Assembly: GCF_900104815.1 (NCBI RefSeq)
Contig: NZ_FNTD01000004.1
Location: 3,798,501-3,862,500 of the forward strand
Reading direction: 5' to 3'
DNA from: Streptomyces misionensis
GTDB taxonomy: Bacteria > Actinomycetota > Actinomycetes > Streptomycetales > Streptomycetaceae
Length of the DNA: 64,000 bases
Under the pieces are notes generated by a model. The model did not search any database and was not told where the DNA came from. It was given only the letters and a program-made list of their open reading frames with translations. Of the stretch, positions 35,210-45,039 are shown piece by piece. The position numbers and the translations under genes are program-made. The stretch's first letter is position 1, and every line of letters starts with the position of its first letter.

Positions 35210-35544
35210 TCAGCTGCTCCCGCAGCCTCCACCGCCCCCGCAGGACGACCCGCCGCCGCACGAGGAACCCCCGCCGCACGAGGAGCCCCCGCCGCACGAG
35301 GAGTGGCCGCCACCGCAGGAGTGCCCGCCGTGGTGCCCCCGTGGCCCCCGTGGTGCCCGTGGTGCCCGCCGGACGAGGAGCCGGAGTCCCCGGCCCACCA
35401 GCTGCCGCCCGCGGTGCCGGCCGCACCGCCCCTGCCCCGGACCGCGCCCTTGCCCCCGCCCCGCCTGCCGCCCTTGCCGGACACCCGCGCGATGACGATG
35501 AACAGGACGAACACTGCCACCAGCCCGATCACGAACGGATCCAT
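35210..35544 (-). CDS. Cys/Gly-rich membrane-anchored small protein with apparent frameshift
   Basis: ATG 35544 (GAGAGGG upstream) opens a single N-terminal helix (PFVIGLVAVFVLFIVIARV) followed by Gly/Ser/His-rich sequence (SGGHHGHHGGHGG). In that frame the product then degenerates into Ala/Pro/Arg sequence to a stop at 35113. In the neighbouring frame, however, the sequence resumes as HHGGHSCGGGHSSCGGG and three more SCGGG-type repeats ending GGGCGSS at a stop at 35210. The change falls in a G/C run at about 35335-35345 and needs one extra base to be seamless. It may be a real mutation, a recoding site, or a sequence error. The Cys-rich tail could bind metal. Confidence 0.6.
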
Positions 35545-35692
35545 GGCGCCACCCTCTCCCGGTCCCCCGAAGCCACCCCCGTGGGCGCCTCGTTCCTTCC
35601 CGCGCCGCGCGCGGTGCCCCTGGGATGCCCACGCGGCGCAACCGTCAAAGCCGGGTTGAGGAACTCCAGAGCTTGGGCGCAGGATGACCGGC

Positions 35693-36868
35693 ATGACCTC
35701 CACCGCGCGCCCCCTGCTCAACCGCCGGCTCGCCGAGTTCGGCACCACCATCTTCGCGGAGATGTCCGCCCTCGCCGCGGCCACCGGCTCGATCAACCTG
35801 GGCCAGGGCTTCCCCGACACCGACGGACCCGAGGAGATCAGGGAGGCGGCGGTGCGGGCGCTGCGCGACGGGCGCGGCAACCAGTACCCGCCGGGTCCCG
35901 GCGTCCCCGAGCTGCGCACCGCGATCGCCGCGCACCAGCGGCGCCGCTACGGGCTGTCGTACGACCCCGACACCGAGGTGCTGGTGACGGCGGGCGCCAC
36001 GGAGGCCATCGCGGCCTCGCTGCTGGCGCTGCTGGAGCCGGGCGACGAGGTCGTGGCCCTGGAGCCGTACTACGACTCCTACGCGGCGAGCATCGCGCTG
36101 GCCGGCGGCCGGCGCGTCCCGGTGACCCTGCGCCCGCACGAGGGCCGCTTCCGCCTCGACCTGGACGAACTGCGCGCCGCCGTCACCGAGCGGACCCGCC
36201 TGCTGCTGATCAACACCCCGCACAACCCCACCGGCACGGTCCTCACCCGCGCCGAACTGGCCGCGATCGCCGAACTGGCCGTGGAGCGGGACCTGCTGGT
36301 GGTGACCGACGAGGTGTACGAGCACCTCGTCTTCGACGACGCCGAGCACCTCCCGCTCGCCACCTTCCCGGGCATGCGCGAGCGCACGGTGACCATCGGC
36401 TCGGCCGGCAAGACGTACTCCTTCACCGGCTGGAAGGTCGGCTGGGTGACGGCCGCGCCCGCTCTGGTCAGCGCGGTCCGCTCGGCCAAGCAGTTCCTGA
36501 CGTACGTCTCCGCCGGCCCGTTCCAGTACGCGGTGGCCGAGGCACTCGCCCTGCCCGACTCCTACTACGACGACCTGCGCCGCTCCCTGCGCGAGCGCCG
36601 AGACATCCTGGCCACGGGGCTCGCGGAGGCGGGCTTCGAGGTGTTCCGCCCGGCCGGCACCTACTTCGTCACCACCGACATCCGCCCGCTCGGCGAGAAG
36701 GACGGCTTCGCCTTCTGCCGCGCCCTGCCGGAGCGCGCCGGCGTGGTCGCCATCCCCAACGCGGTCTTCTACGACGACCGCGAGGCGGGCGCCCCGTTCG
36801 TGCGCTTCGCGTTCTGCAAGAAGGAGGACGTCCTGCGGGAGGCGGCGGCGCGGTTGCGGGCCATGTGA
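35693..36868 (+). CDS. class I/II PLP-dependent aminotransferase
   Basis: A 391-residue fold-type I aminotransferase of the aspartate/kynurenine/methionine group (KAT/YbdL-like). It has INLGQGFPDTDGP, the Asn in INTPHNPTGTVL, DEVYEHLVFD, Lys240 in SAGKTYSFTGWKVGW, and the substrate-carboxylate Arg in FVRFAFCK. ATG 35693 is chosen as AGGA lies 8 nt upstream; ATG 35684 is the alternative. The similarity to kynurenine aminotransferases is notable given kynA-kynU 9 kb away, but specificity cannot be assigned. Confidence 0.92.
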   Translation: MTSTARPLLNRRLAEFGTTIFAEMSALAAATGSINLGQGFPDTDGPEEIREAAVRALRDGRGNQYPPGPGVPELRTAIAAHQRRRYGLSYDPDTEVLVTAGATEAIAASLLALLEPGDEVVALEPYYDSYAASIALAGGRRVPVTLRPHEGRFRLDLDELRAAVTERTRLLLINTPHNPTGTVLTRAELAAIAELAVERDLLVVTDEVYEHLVFDDAEHLPLATFPGMRERTVTIGSAGKTYSFTGWKVGWVTAAPALVSAVRSAKQFLTYVSAGPFQYAVAEALALPDSYYDDLRRSLRERRDILATGLAEAGFEVFRPAGTYFVTTDIRPLGEKDGFAFCRALPERAGVVAIPNAVFYDDREAGAPFVRFAFCKKEDVLREAAARLRAM

Positions 36869-36938
36869 GGGACGGGGCACCGCCGGTCGGCCGTGCCCTG
36901 CTCGCTTCCGGGGCCGGGGCCTTGCACAGTGCGGAGGT

Positions 36939-38123
36939 GTGACACACGCCAGCACCGTTCTCGCCCCGCCCGTCACCGCACCCGGACCCTCGCCCGGCGC
37001 GCGCGCCCGTGCCTCGCTGCTGCGGGCGAGCGGCGTCGCCGTAGGACTGTTCCTCGGCGCGCGGCTCGCCGGCGCCGCCGTCCTCACCCTGCTCGCCGAC
37101 GCCGCCGGACGGCCCGTCATGGCGCTGCTGGGCCGCTCCTGGGACTCGGTCTGGTACCTCGGCATCGCGGCCCACGGCTACGGCCACGCCCTGGGCCGGC
37201 ACGGGTACAGCGACATGGCGTTCTTCCCGCTGTACCCCGCTCTGGTGCGGGCGGTGACGGAGGTGAGCCCGCTCGGCGGGGGCGCGGCCGGGCTGCTGGT
37301 GTCCTGGACGGCGGCGCTGGTGGCCGCGGCCGGGCTGTACGCCGTGGGGACCGCTGTGTACGGGCGGGCCGTGGGGACCGCGCTGGTGCTGCTGTGGGGG
37401 CTGCTGCCGCACTCGGTGGTGCTGTCGATGGCGTACACCGAGCCGGTGCTGACCGCGTTCGCCGCCTGGTCGCTGTACGCGGTGCTGACCGGGCGCTGGG
37501 TGTGGGCGGGGGCGCTGGCCGCGTTCGCGGGGCTCGCCCGGCCGAACGGGTTCGCGGTGGCCGCCGCCGTGCTCGCCGCGGCCGGCTGGGAGCTGTGGCG
37601 GCGGCGCGGCCGGGTCGTCCACAGGCTGTGGACGGGCGCGGCGCTCGCCCCGCTGGGCTGGGCCGGGTACCTGCTGTGGGTCGGCCACCGCCGGGGCGAT
37701 CTGCTGCACGGCTACTTCGACGTCCAGGCGGACTGGGGCTCGCGGTTCGACCTCGGGTACCGCTCGCTCCAGTTCGTGCGCGTCCTGCTGCTGCACGGCG
37801 GCCGGGTGGTGTTCCCGGTGGCGCTGCTGCTGGTCGGCGTGGGCGTGGTGCTGTTCGCGCTGCTCCTCCTGGAGCGGCCCCCGCTGCCGCTGCTGGTCTA
37901 CAGCGCGGTGCTGCTGCTGGTGGTGCTCGCCGGGTCCGGGACCTTCGAGTCCAAGCCGCGCTTCCTGCTGCCGGCCTTCCCGCTGCTGCTGCCGCCCGCC
38001 CGCGCGCTGGTCCGCACGGCGAAAGCCCGGCCCTGGCACGCGGCCGTGGTGGTCGCGGCCCTGGCCGGGCTGTCGTATCTCTACGGCGCGTACCTGCTGG
38101 TGCTGGGGCACGCGCCGCTGTAG
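36939..38123 (+). CDS. mannosyltransferase-like polytopic membrane protein
   Basis: A 394-residue membrane protein with about ten helices, resembling the GPI-mannosyltransferase PIG-V/GT-C group. The first extracytoplasmic loop carries WDSVWYLGIAAHGYG, matching the WDxxxY-type active loop of lipid-linked glycosyltransferases; FFPLYPALVRAV and RPNGFAVAAAVLAAAGW are further family signatures. GTG 36939 has GGAGG only 1 nt before it, so the true start may differ. The probable role is mannosylation of a lipid or protein at the membrane. Confidence 0.83.
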   Translation: MTHASTVLAPPVTAPGPSPGARARASLLRASGVAVGLFLGARLAGAAVLTLLADAAGRPVMALLGRSWDSVWYLGIAAHGYGHALGRHGYSDMAFFPLYPALVRAVTEVSPLGGGAAGLLVSWTAALVAAAGLYAVGTAVYGRAVGTALVLLWGLLPHSVVLSMAYTEPVLTAFAAWSLYAVLTGRWVWAGALAAFAGLARPNGFAVAAAVLAAAGWELWRRRGRVVHRLWTGAALAPLGWAGYLLWVGHRRGDLLHGYFDVQADWGSRFDLGYRSLQFVRVLLLHGGRVVFPVALLLVGVGVVLFALLLLERPPLPLLVYSAVLLLVVLAGSGTFESKPRFLLPAFPLLLPPARALVRTAKARPWHAAVVVAALAGLSYLYGAYLLVLGHAPL

Positions 38124-38136
38124 CGGTCGCCGGGGT

Positions 38137-38679
38137 TCACTCCCCGGAGCCGGCCTCGCCGTCCTCGGGCTTGTCGGTCCCTTCGACGTCCTGCTCCAGG
38201 CCCAGCTGCTCGACCAGCCACTTGTCGAACTCGATCGCGGCCCGCACCCAGCTGACCGTGGAGGAGACGAAGTGGTTGAGGTCGACGCCGGTGCCGATCA
38301 GCATCTGCGCCTCGCCGATGAGGCGGACGGTGCCGTCGTCGTGGGTGTGGGTGTACACCTTCGGCCACAGGGTGCGGCGGTTCCAGTCGTCCACGGACTC
38401 CAGGAGCCGCGCCTTGTCCTCGATCTGGTGCGGGCGGTCGTAGAAGGTCCGCACCGAGAAGACCGACTGGTCGGCCTCCCCGCGGAACATGAAGTAGGTG
38501 CGGAACTGCTCCCACGGCGCCGCGAGGTCACCCTCCTCGTCGACGACGTACTTCAGCTCCATCTGGTCGAGGAGCTGCTTCACGAGGTCCTGATCCGGGA
38601 GGACGGGGCCGGCCGGTCCCTGGGGCTGCGGCTCGGGCTGGCCCCCGAAGTTCGGAATCGAGGACGGGTCGATGCTCAC
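38137..38679 (-). CDS. YbjN domain-containing protein
   Basis: A 180-residue protein of the YbjN superfamily (a fold related to type III secretion chaperones). The core is VKQLLDQMELKYVVDEEGDL, FRTYFMFRGE, and LNHFVSSTVSWVRAAIEFD. GTG 38679 (AAGGG 8 nt upstream) gives the start VSIDPSSIPNFGG; the longer frame is not supported. The tail is acidic. It is convergent with the mannosyltransferase-like gene (13-bp gap). Function unknown. Confidence 0.88.
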   Translation of the reverse strand: MSIDPSSIPNFGGQPEPQPQGPAGPVLPDQDLVKQLLDQMELKYVVDEEGDLAAPWEQFRTYFMFRGEADQSVFSVRTFYDRPHQIEDKARLLESVDDWNRRTLWPKVYTHTHDDGTVRLIGEAQMLIGTGVDLNHFVSSTVSWVRAAIEFDKWLVEQLGLEQDVEGTDKPEDGEAGSGE

Positions 38680-38859
38680 CGTGTTTTTCCCTTCGTACGG
38701 ATTCCGCCATCCTCCCCCATGCGGGGAGGGGCCTGGCAAGCCCTGACGGGGCCTGTCGGTCTTTGGCTGACATGATCCAGTGCCCGGGCGGCGGGCCGGT
38801 GGACGAACGGGGGGTCGGTGTGGCGGGACGGGGGGAACCGGCCGACGCCGGCGAACGTG

Positions 38860-38892
38860 CCGTACGGGGGCCCGGACCGGGCCCCCGTACGG
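38860..38892 (-). terminator. terminator of clpB
   Basis: A perfect 14-bp stem (CCGTACGGGGGCCC and complement) with a GGACC loop begins 25 bp after the clpB stop. The remaining part of the 237-bp gap up to the YbjN start holds no gene. Confidence 0.8.
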
Positions 38893-38916
38893 TCCGCCGC
38901 GTTCACCGGGTGGGCG

Positions 38917-41514
<2,598 letters not shown>

Positions 41515-41577
41515 GTTCGCGTTCTCCTCCTAGGCGTGCCTCTGCAACCCTCTGCTGACTTAACCAGCGTAACCAAA

Positions 41578-41598
41578 GTTGAGTCTATTCCACTCAAG
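41578..41598. promoter_or_regulatory. HAIR box (HspR operator) between clpB and the PPOX gene
   Basis: GTTGAGT-N7-ACTCAAG matches the HspR inverted repeat CTTGAGT-N7-ACTCAAG with one mismatch. It is 64 bp upstream of clpB and 38 bp upstream of the divergent pyridoxamine-oxidase-like gene, so it may repress both. Confidence 0.88.
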
Positions 41599-41635
41599 GC
41601 TGGTCGCGCACGGCCCCGGGGCTAGGTTTCCTGGC

Positions 41636-42049
41636 ATGGCGACCTACTCCGTGGATCCGGGTTCCCCGGACGCCGCGTATCTCGGCTTCTGGCAGGAACG
41701 GCATCTGTGCACCCTGACGACGATCCGCCCCGACGGGGGCCCGCACGTGGTGCCGGTCGGGGTCACGTACGACCCCGAGGCCCGGCTCGCCCGGGTGATC
41801 TGCAACGGCTCCAGCGCGAAGGCGGCCTACACCCGGGCCGCCGGCCCCGAGGGCGCCCGCGCCGCGGTCTGCCAGGTGGACGGGCGCCGCTGGGCCACCC
41901 TGGAGGGCCGCGCCCACGTCTCCGCGGACCCGGCCCGCGTCGCCGAAGCCGAACGCCGCTACGCGGAACGCTACGGCCGCACCCCTTCCCCCAACCCCTC
42001 CCGCGTGGTGATCGAGATCACGGTGGAACGGGCACTGGGGCGGGGGTGA
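41636..42049 (+). CDS. PPOX-class F420/flavin-dependent oxidoreductase
   Basis: A 137-residue split-barrel protein of the pyridoxamine-5'-phosphate-oxidase-like group (Rv1155 type), which binds F420 or FMN. Characteristic sequence is LCTLTTIRPDGGPHVVPVGV, then ICNGSSAKAAYTRA and WATLEGRAHVS. ATG 41636 has no clear Shine-Dalgarno; TAGGTT ends 6 nt upstream, which might be the -10 of a leaderless transcript. The HAIR box 38 bp upstream suggests heat-shock co-regulation with clpB. Confidence 0.88.
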   Translation: MATYSVDPGSPDAAYLGFWQERHLCTLTTIRPDGGPHVVPVGVTYDPEARLARVICNGSSAKAAYTRAAGPEGARAAVCQVDGRRWATLEGRAHVSADPARVAEAERRYAERYGRTPSPNPSRVVIEITVERALGRG

Positions 42050-42206
42050 GGGACCAGGGGCGGGCGGCTGCCCCACCACACCGGACGGCGAGGGCGCAAT
42101 CCCCCGATCGTGGCCGCTCCATGGAACGAACCGGGCGTCCGGTCTGTTCGATTAGTTTCGGCCACTGTGAGGACCGGGGCAGACACCGAAATGTCGGCAC
42201 AAACAA

Positions 42207-42245
42207 CAGCGGCGTCACCGTGTTCAGGTCACGGTGACGCCGCTG
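42207..42245. terminator. strong bidirectional terminator
   Basis: A perfect 16-bp stem (CAGCGGCGTCACCGTG and complement) with a 7-nt loop TTCAGGT lies between the convergent PPOX gene and the peptide/Rieske-like operon. The rest of the 240-bp gap holds nothing identifiable. Confidence 0.85.
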
Positions 42246-42289
42246 CGGGGGGAAGCACCTGAGCGATCTTTTACGACGGGGGAATCGCG

Positions 42290-42625
42290 TCAGGCACTGC
42301 GGGGGGTGGCTGAGATTGTCCGGAGGTCGGGCTCCACCGGGTCGGTGAGCCGGTGGTCCCGCTGGTCCAGATTCACAAAGATCATTCCGTACCGTATGGC
42401 ACACCGCACCGGCTGTGGCGCCCCACGCGGCTTGCGCAGGCACCGGTAGGCCCGGACGTCCTCCTCCTCGTCGCGCGTGACGACGACCGGCTCACCGAAG
42501 ACGGTCACCATCAGCGAGTCCCCGGGGTGGGGAATCGCGGTCACCAGATCGATGAAGTGCCAGCCGGAGCGGTAGGCGGTGGCCATCTCACGGCGGAAGG
42601 AACGGTCGTCGGGTGGCGTGGTCAC
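42290..42625 (-). CDS. small Rieske-like protein with altered cluster ligands
   Basis: A 111-residue protein. The pattern GWHFIDLVTAIPHPGDSL, EPVVVTRDEEEDVRAYRC and YGMIFVNLD resembles the N-terminal Rieske domain of ring-hydroxylating oxygenases. In that alignment the two cluster motifs CxH and CxxH read C62-L-R64 and C75-A-I-R78, so both Cys are kept and both His are replaced by Arg, with shorter spacing. The GTG start is 1 nt after the stop of the DTKWP peptide gene, so translation is coupled. It may be a peptide-binding or modification partner; no oxygenase catalytic domain is present. Low certainty on the fold. Confidence 0.6.
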   Translation of the reverse strand: MTTPPDDRSFRREMATAYRSGWHFIDLVTAIPHPGDSLMVTVFGEPVVVTRDEEEDVRAYRCLRKPRGAPQPVRCAIRYGMIFVNLDQRDHRLTDPVEPDLRTISATPRSA

Positions 42626-42626
42626 A

Positions 42627-42926
42627 TCAGCTCCCCGCTACCGAAGGCCACTTGGTGTCCGTCGGCCACTTGGTGTCCGCGGGCACGACGTTCTCCGCGC
42701 CGAGCGTCGACGCCGAAGGCCACTTCGTGTCGGTGGGCCACTTGGTGTCCGCACGCACCACGCTGTTCGCGTCGAGCGTCGCCACCGAAGGCCACTTCGT
42801 GTCCGCGCGCACGTCGCTCTTCGCGCCGAAGGGGCCACTCAGCACTCCAAGGGCCACAACGGCGGAGAAGGTGGCGACCAGCACCGAGCGAATCATCTTC
42901 TTGCCCATGGTCGACTTCGTCCTCAC
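42627..42926 (-). CDS. secreted DTKWP-repeat peptide precursor
   Basis: A 99-residue precursor. GTG 42926 has AAGGGG 8 nt upstream; ATG 42908 and a longer frame are alternatives. The N-terminus (RTKSTMGKKMIRSVLVATF, then SAVVALGVLSG) is a signal peptide, and a V-x-A site before the first repeat suits signal peptidase. DTKWP occurs at residues 42, 60, 66, 84 and 90, i.e. a 24-residue unit DTKWPS...VVxA-DTKWPT in about 2.4 copies. It is followed directly by the Rieske-like gene. The layout resembles multi-core signalling or RiPP precursors; there are no Cys residues in the repeat region. Confidence 0.7.
   Translation of the reverse strand: MRTKSTMGKKMIRSVLVATFSAVVALGVLSGPFGAKSDVRADTKWPSVATLDANSVVRADTKWPTDTKWPSASTLGAENVVPADTKWPTDTKWPSVAGS
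42645..42803 (-). repeat. 72-bp coding tandem repeat (DTKWP units)
   Basis: GGCCACTT(G/C)GTGTC occurs five times on the plus strand, encoding DTKWP on the minus strand with alternating spacing of 54 and 18 bp. The 72-bp unit is present about 2.4 times. Spacers diverge in sequence but conserve VVxA before each doublet. Confidence 0.9.
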
Positions 42927-43040
42927 TTGAAGGTCCCCTTCTTCCCCCGTCGGATAAGACGATGGCTCATTCAGGCACATCATGACCACACAATCAGTGC
43001 ATCATGTTCCTGCATGTTCAGGACCCTGGGGGGTGGAGAT

Positions 43041-44024
43041 TTGACACCAAATCGGAACAACGCCGCACATCCCCATGCGGTCACCGAGCTGTGCGACGAA
43101 GGGGGCCGACTTTACGCCAACGCGCTGCGCGCCGGGCGTGTCTCGCGTGCCGACGTGGCGGCGGCCCCGTGCCTGATGGAGTTCGCCCTGCTCCATCCCG
43201 ACCCGGACGACCCCGACTGGCTGCGCCCCGTGCCGCCGGCCGTGGCCCTGGCCCAGCGGCTGTCCCCCCTGGAGCGGGAGATCGCCGACCGCAGGCGGTG
43301 GGCCGTCGAACTCTCCGACGTCTTCGAGCCGTTCCTCGCGCTGAGCACCCAGACGGCCTCGGCGACCGACTCGATCACCGTCCTGGAGGGCAACGACCGC
43401 ATCAACGCCGCGCTCGACCTGGCCACCACCGAATGCCGTTCCTCGGTGCTCACCGTGCAGCCGAGCAACCACTTCACCGAACGCAACGTACGCCAGGGCC
43501 TGGAGCGGGACACCGCCCTGGTGGAGCGGGGCGTGCACATCCGCACCCTCTACCAGCACACGGTCCGCTACAACCTCAAGCAGATCGGCTACGTCTCCCA
43601 GCTCGCCAGCGGCAAGGTGGAGTACCGCACCATCGACGAGCTGGTCGAACGGCTCATCATCTGCGACGAGTCCGTCGCCTTCATCCCCACCCGCGACGAC
43701 CAGCAGGTGGCCCTGGAGCTGCGCAACCCCGGACTCATCCGGTACCTCATCAAGGTCTTCGAGTTCATGTGGAACCGCGCCGTCCCGCTGACCGCCGGCA
43801 CCCCCTACGAGACCGCGCCCGACGGCATCACCGAGGTCCAGCACTCCATCGCCAAACTCCTGGTCGAGGGCCATGTGGACGAGGCCATCGCGCGCCGGCT
43901 CGGGATGAACGTACGCACCTGCCGCGCCCACATCGCCAAGCTGGCGCAGGCCCTGGGCAGCGGCAGCCGGGCCCAACTCGGCTTCCTGATCGCCCAGTCC
44001 GGAATGCTGGACCGGGACCTGTGA
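43041..44024 (+). CDS. TrmB-like/LuxR-type transcriptional regulator A
   Basis: A 327-residue regulator. An N-terminal helical segment (ELCDEGGRLYANALRAGRVS) precedes a PLD-like TrmB sensor fold (RGVHIRTLYQHTVRYN; IICDESVAFIPT) and a C-terminal LuxR HTH (AKLLVEGHVDEAIARRLGMN; VRTCRAHIAKLAQALGSGSR). TTG 43041 is chosen by alignment with the two paralogues and a G-rich SD; ATG 43014 is possible. It is divergent from the DTKWP peptide operon and begins about 115 bp from it. The probable ligand is unknown; a product of the peptide operon is one candidate. Confidence 0.85.
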   Translation: MTPNRNNAAHPHAVTELCDEGGRLYANALRAGRVSRADVAAAPCLMEFALLHPDPDDPDWLRPVPPAVALAQRLSPLEREIADRRRWAVELSDVFEPFLALSTQTASATDSITVLEGNDRINAALDLATTECRSSVLTVQPSNHFTERNVRQGLERDTALVERGVHIRTLYQHTVRYNLKQIGYVSQLASGKVEYRTIDELVERLIICDESVAFIPTRDDQQVALELRNPGLIRYLIKVFEFMWNRAVPLTAGTPYETAPDGITEVQHSIAKLLVEGHVDEAIARRLGMNVRTCRAHIAKLAQALGSGSRAQLGFLIAQSGMLDRDL

Positions 44025-44028
44025 GCCG

Positions 44029-45039
44029 ATGACCACGAGCGCGCCGCACCCGGAACACGGCGTCGAGGAACTGTGCGCACAGGGCCGCGCGCTGTACGAA
44101 CACGCCGTGCGCGAGGGCCGGATCGGTGCCGCCGAGGCCGAAGCGGCGCCCTGTCTGCTGCGGTTGGGCCTGCTCCAGCCGACCGCCGCCGACACCAGCC
44201 TGCTGGAGCCCGTGGCGGCCGCGGTGGCGCTGCGGGAGCTGCTGCACGCCTCCGCCGAGCGGGTGGCCGCCGAACGCCGCCGTGAGGCCCGTGTCGCCCA
44301 GAGCCTCGAACCACTGCTGCGACTGGCCCGGGACCTGCCCGGCACCGGGGCCGACGGCCCCGCGGTGGTCCGGGTGCACAGCGGCATCGACCGGATCAAC
44401 CAGGCCATCAGCCGGGCGATGGCCGAGGCCGGCGAGGAGTTCCTCGCCATCCAGCCGCACGTCACCCACACCCGCACGCCCCCCGAACTACACGCCCTCG
44501 CCTTCGACCGCGACCAGGCGCTGCTCGACCGCGGCGGCCGGATCCGCACCCTCTACCAGCACACGATGCGCCACGCCCCCAGCGTCCAGGCCCGCTACGA
44601 GCGACTGCGCGGCGATGTGCAGGCCCGCACCCTGAACGAGGTCACCGAGCGCCTGCTCGTGCTCGACCGGGCGGTGGCCTTCATCCCGGCGAGCCGGGAC
44701 CGCGCCATGGCCCTGGAGGTGCGCCAGCCGGCCATCGTGCAGTACCTGGCGACGGTGTTCGACCGGCTCTGGCACCTGGCCACGCCGCTGCACCCGCGGC
44801 TCCCGGCGCGCCCCTCCGCGGACGGCGCCACCCCGCGCCAGCGGGCCATCGCCGCCCTCCTGGTGGAGGGCCACACCGACGCCGCCATAGCCGACCGGCT
44901 GGGCATGAACGTACGCACCGTACGCCTGCACATCGCCAAGCTGTCCGCCGCCCTCGGCAGCGTCAGCCGCGCCCAACTCGGCTACCTCATCGGCCGGTCG
45001 GAGATCCTGCGCGGCACGGACGAGGCCCGGCCGTCATAG
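44029..45039 (+). CDS. TrmB-like/LuxR-type transcriptional regulator B
   Basis: A 336-residue paralogue of regulator A with the same order: helical N-terminus (GVEELCAQGRALYEHAVREG), TrmB/PLD-like sensor (GGRIRTLYQHTMRHAP; LVLDRAVAFIPASRDRAMAL), and LuxR HTH (LLVEGHTDAAIADRLGMNVR). It begins 4 bp after regulator A and is co-transcribed. It converges on regulator C, overlapping its 3' end by 6 bp. Confidence 0.88.
   Translation: MTTSAPHPEHGVEELCAQGRALYEHAVREGRIGAAEAEAAPCLLRLGLLQPTAADTSLLEPVAAAVALRELLHASAERVAAERRREARVAQSLEPLLRLARDLPGTGADGPAVVRVHSGIDRINQAISRAMAEAGEEFLAIQPHVTHTRTPPELHALAFDRDQALLDRGGRIRTLYQHTMRHAPSVQARYERLRGDVQARTLNEVTERLLVLDRAVAFIPASRDRAMALEVRQPAIVQYLATVFDRLWHLATPLHPRLPARPSADGATPRQRAIAALLVEGHTDAAIADRLGMNVRTVRLHIAKLSAALGSVSRAQLGYLIGRSEILRGTDEARPS

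Noticed and set aside
35043..35495. A plus-strand Pro-rich gene
   Set aside because: Its product is low-complexity and antisense to the better supported Cys/Gly-rich gene.
42645..42803. Five similar 14-bp repeats as a possible CRISPR array
   Set aside because: They are in-frame coding repeats with alternating 54/18-bp spacing, no uniform spacers, and no cas genes.
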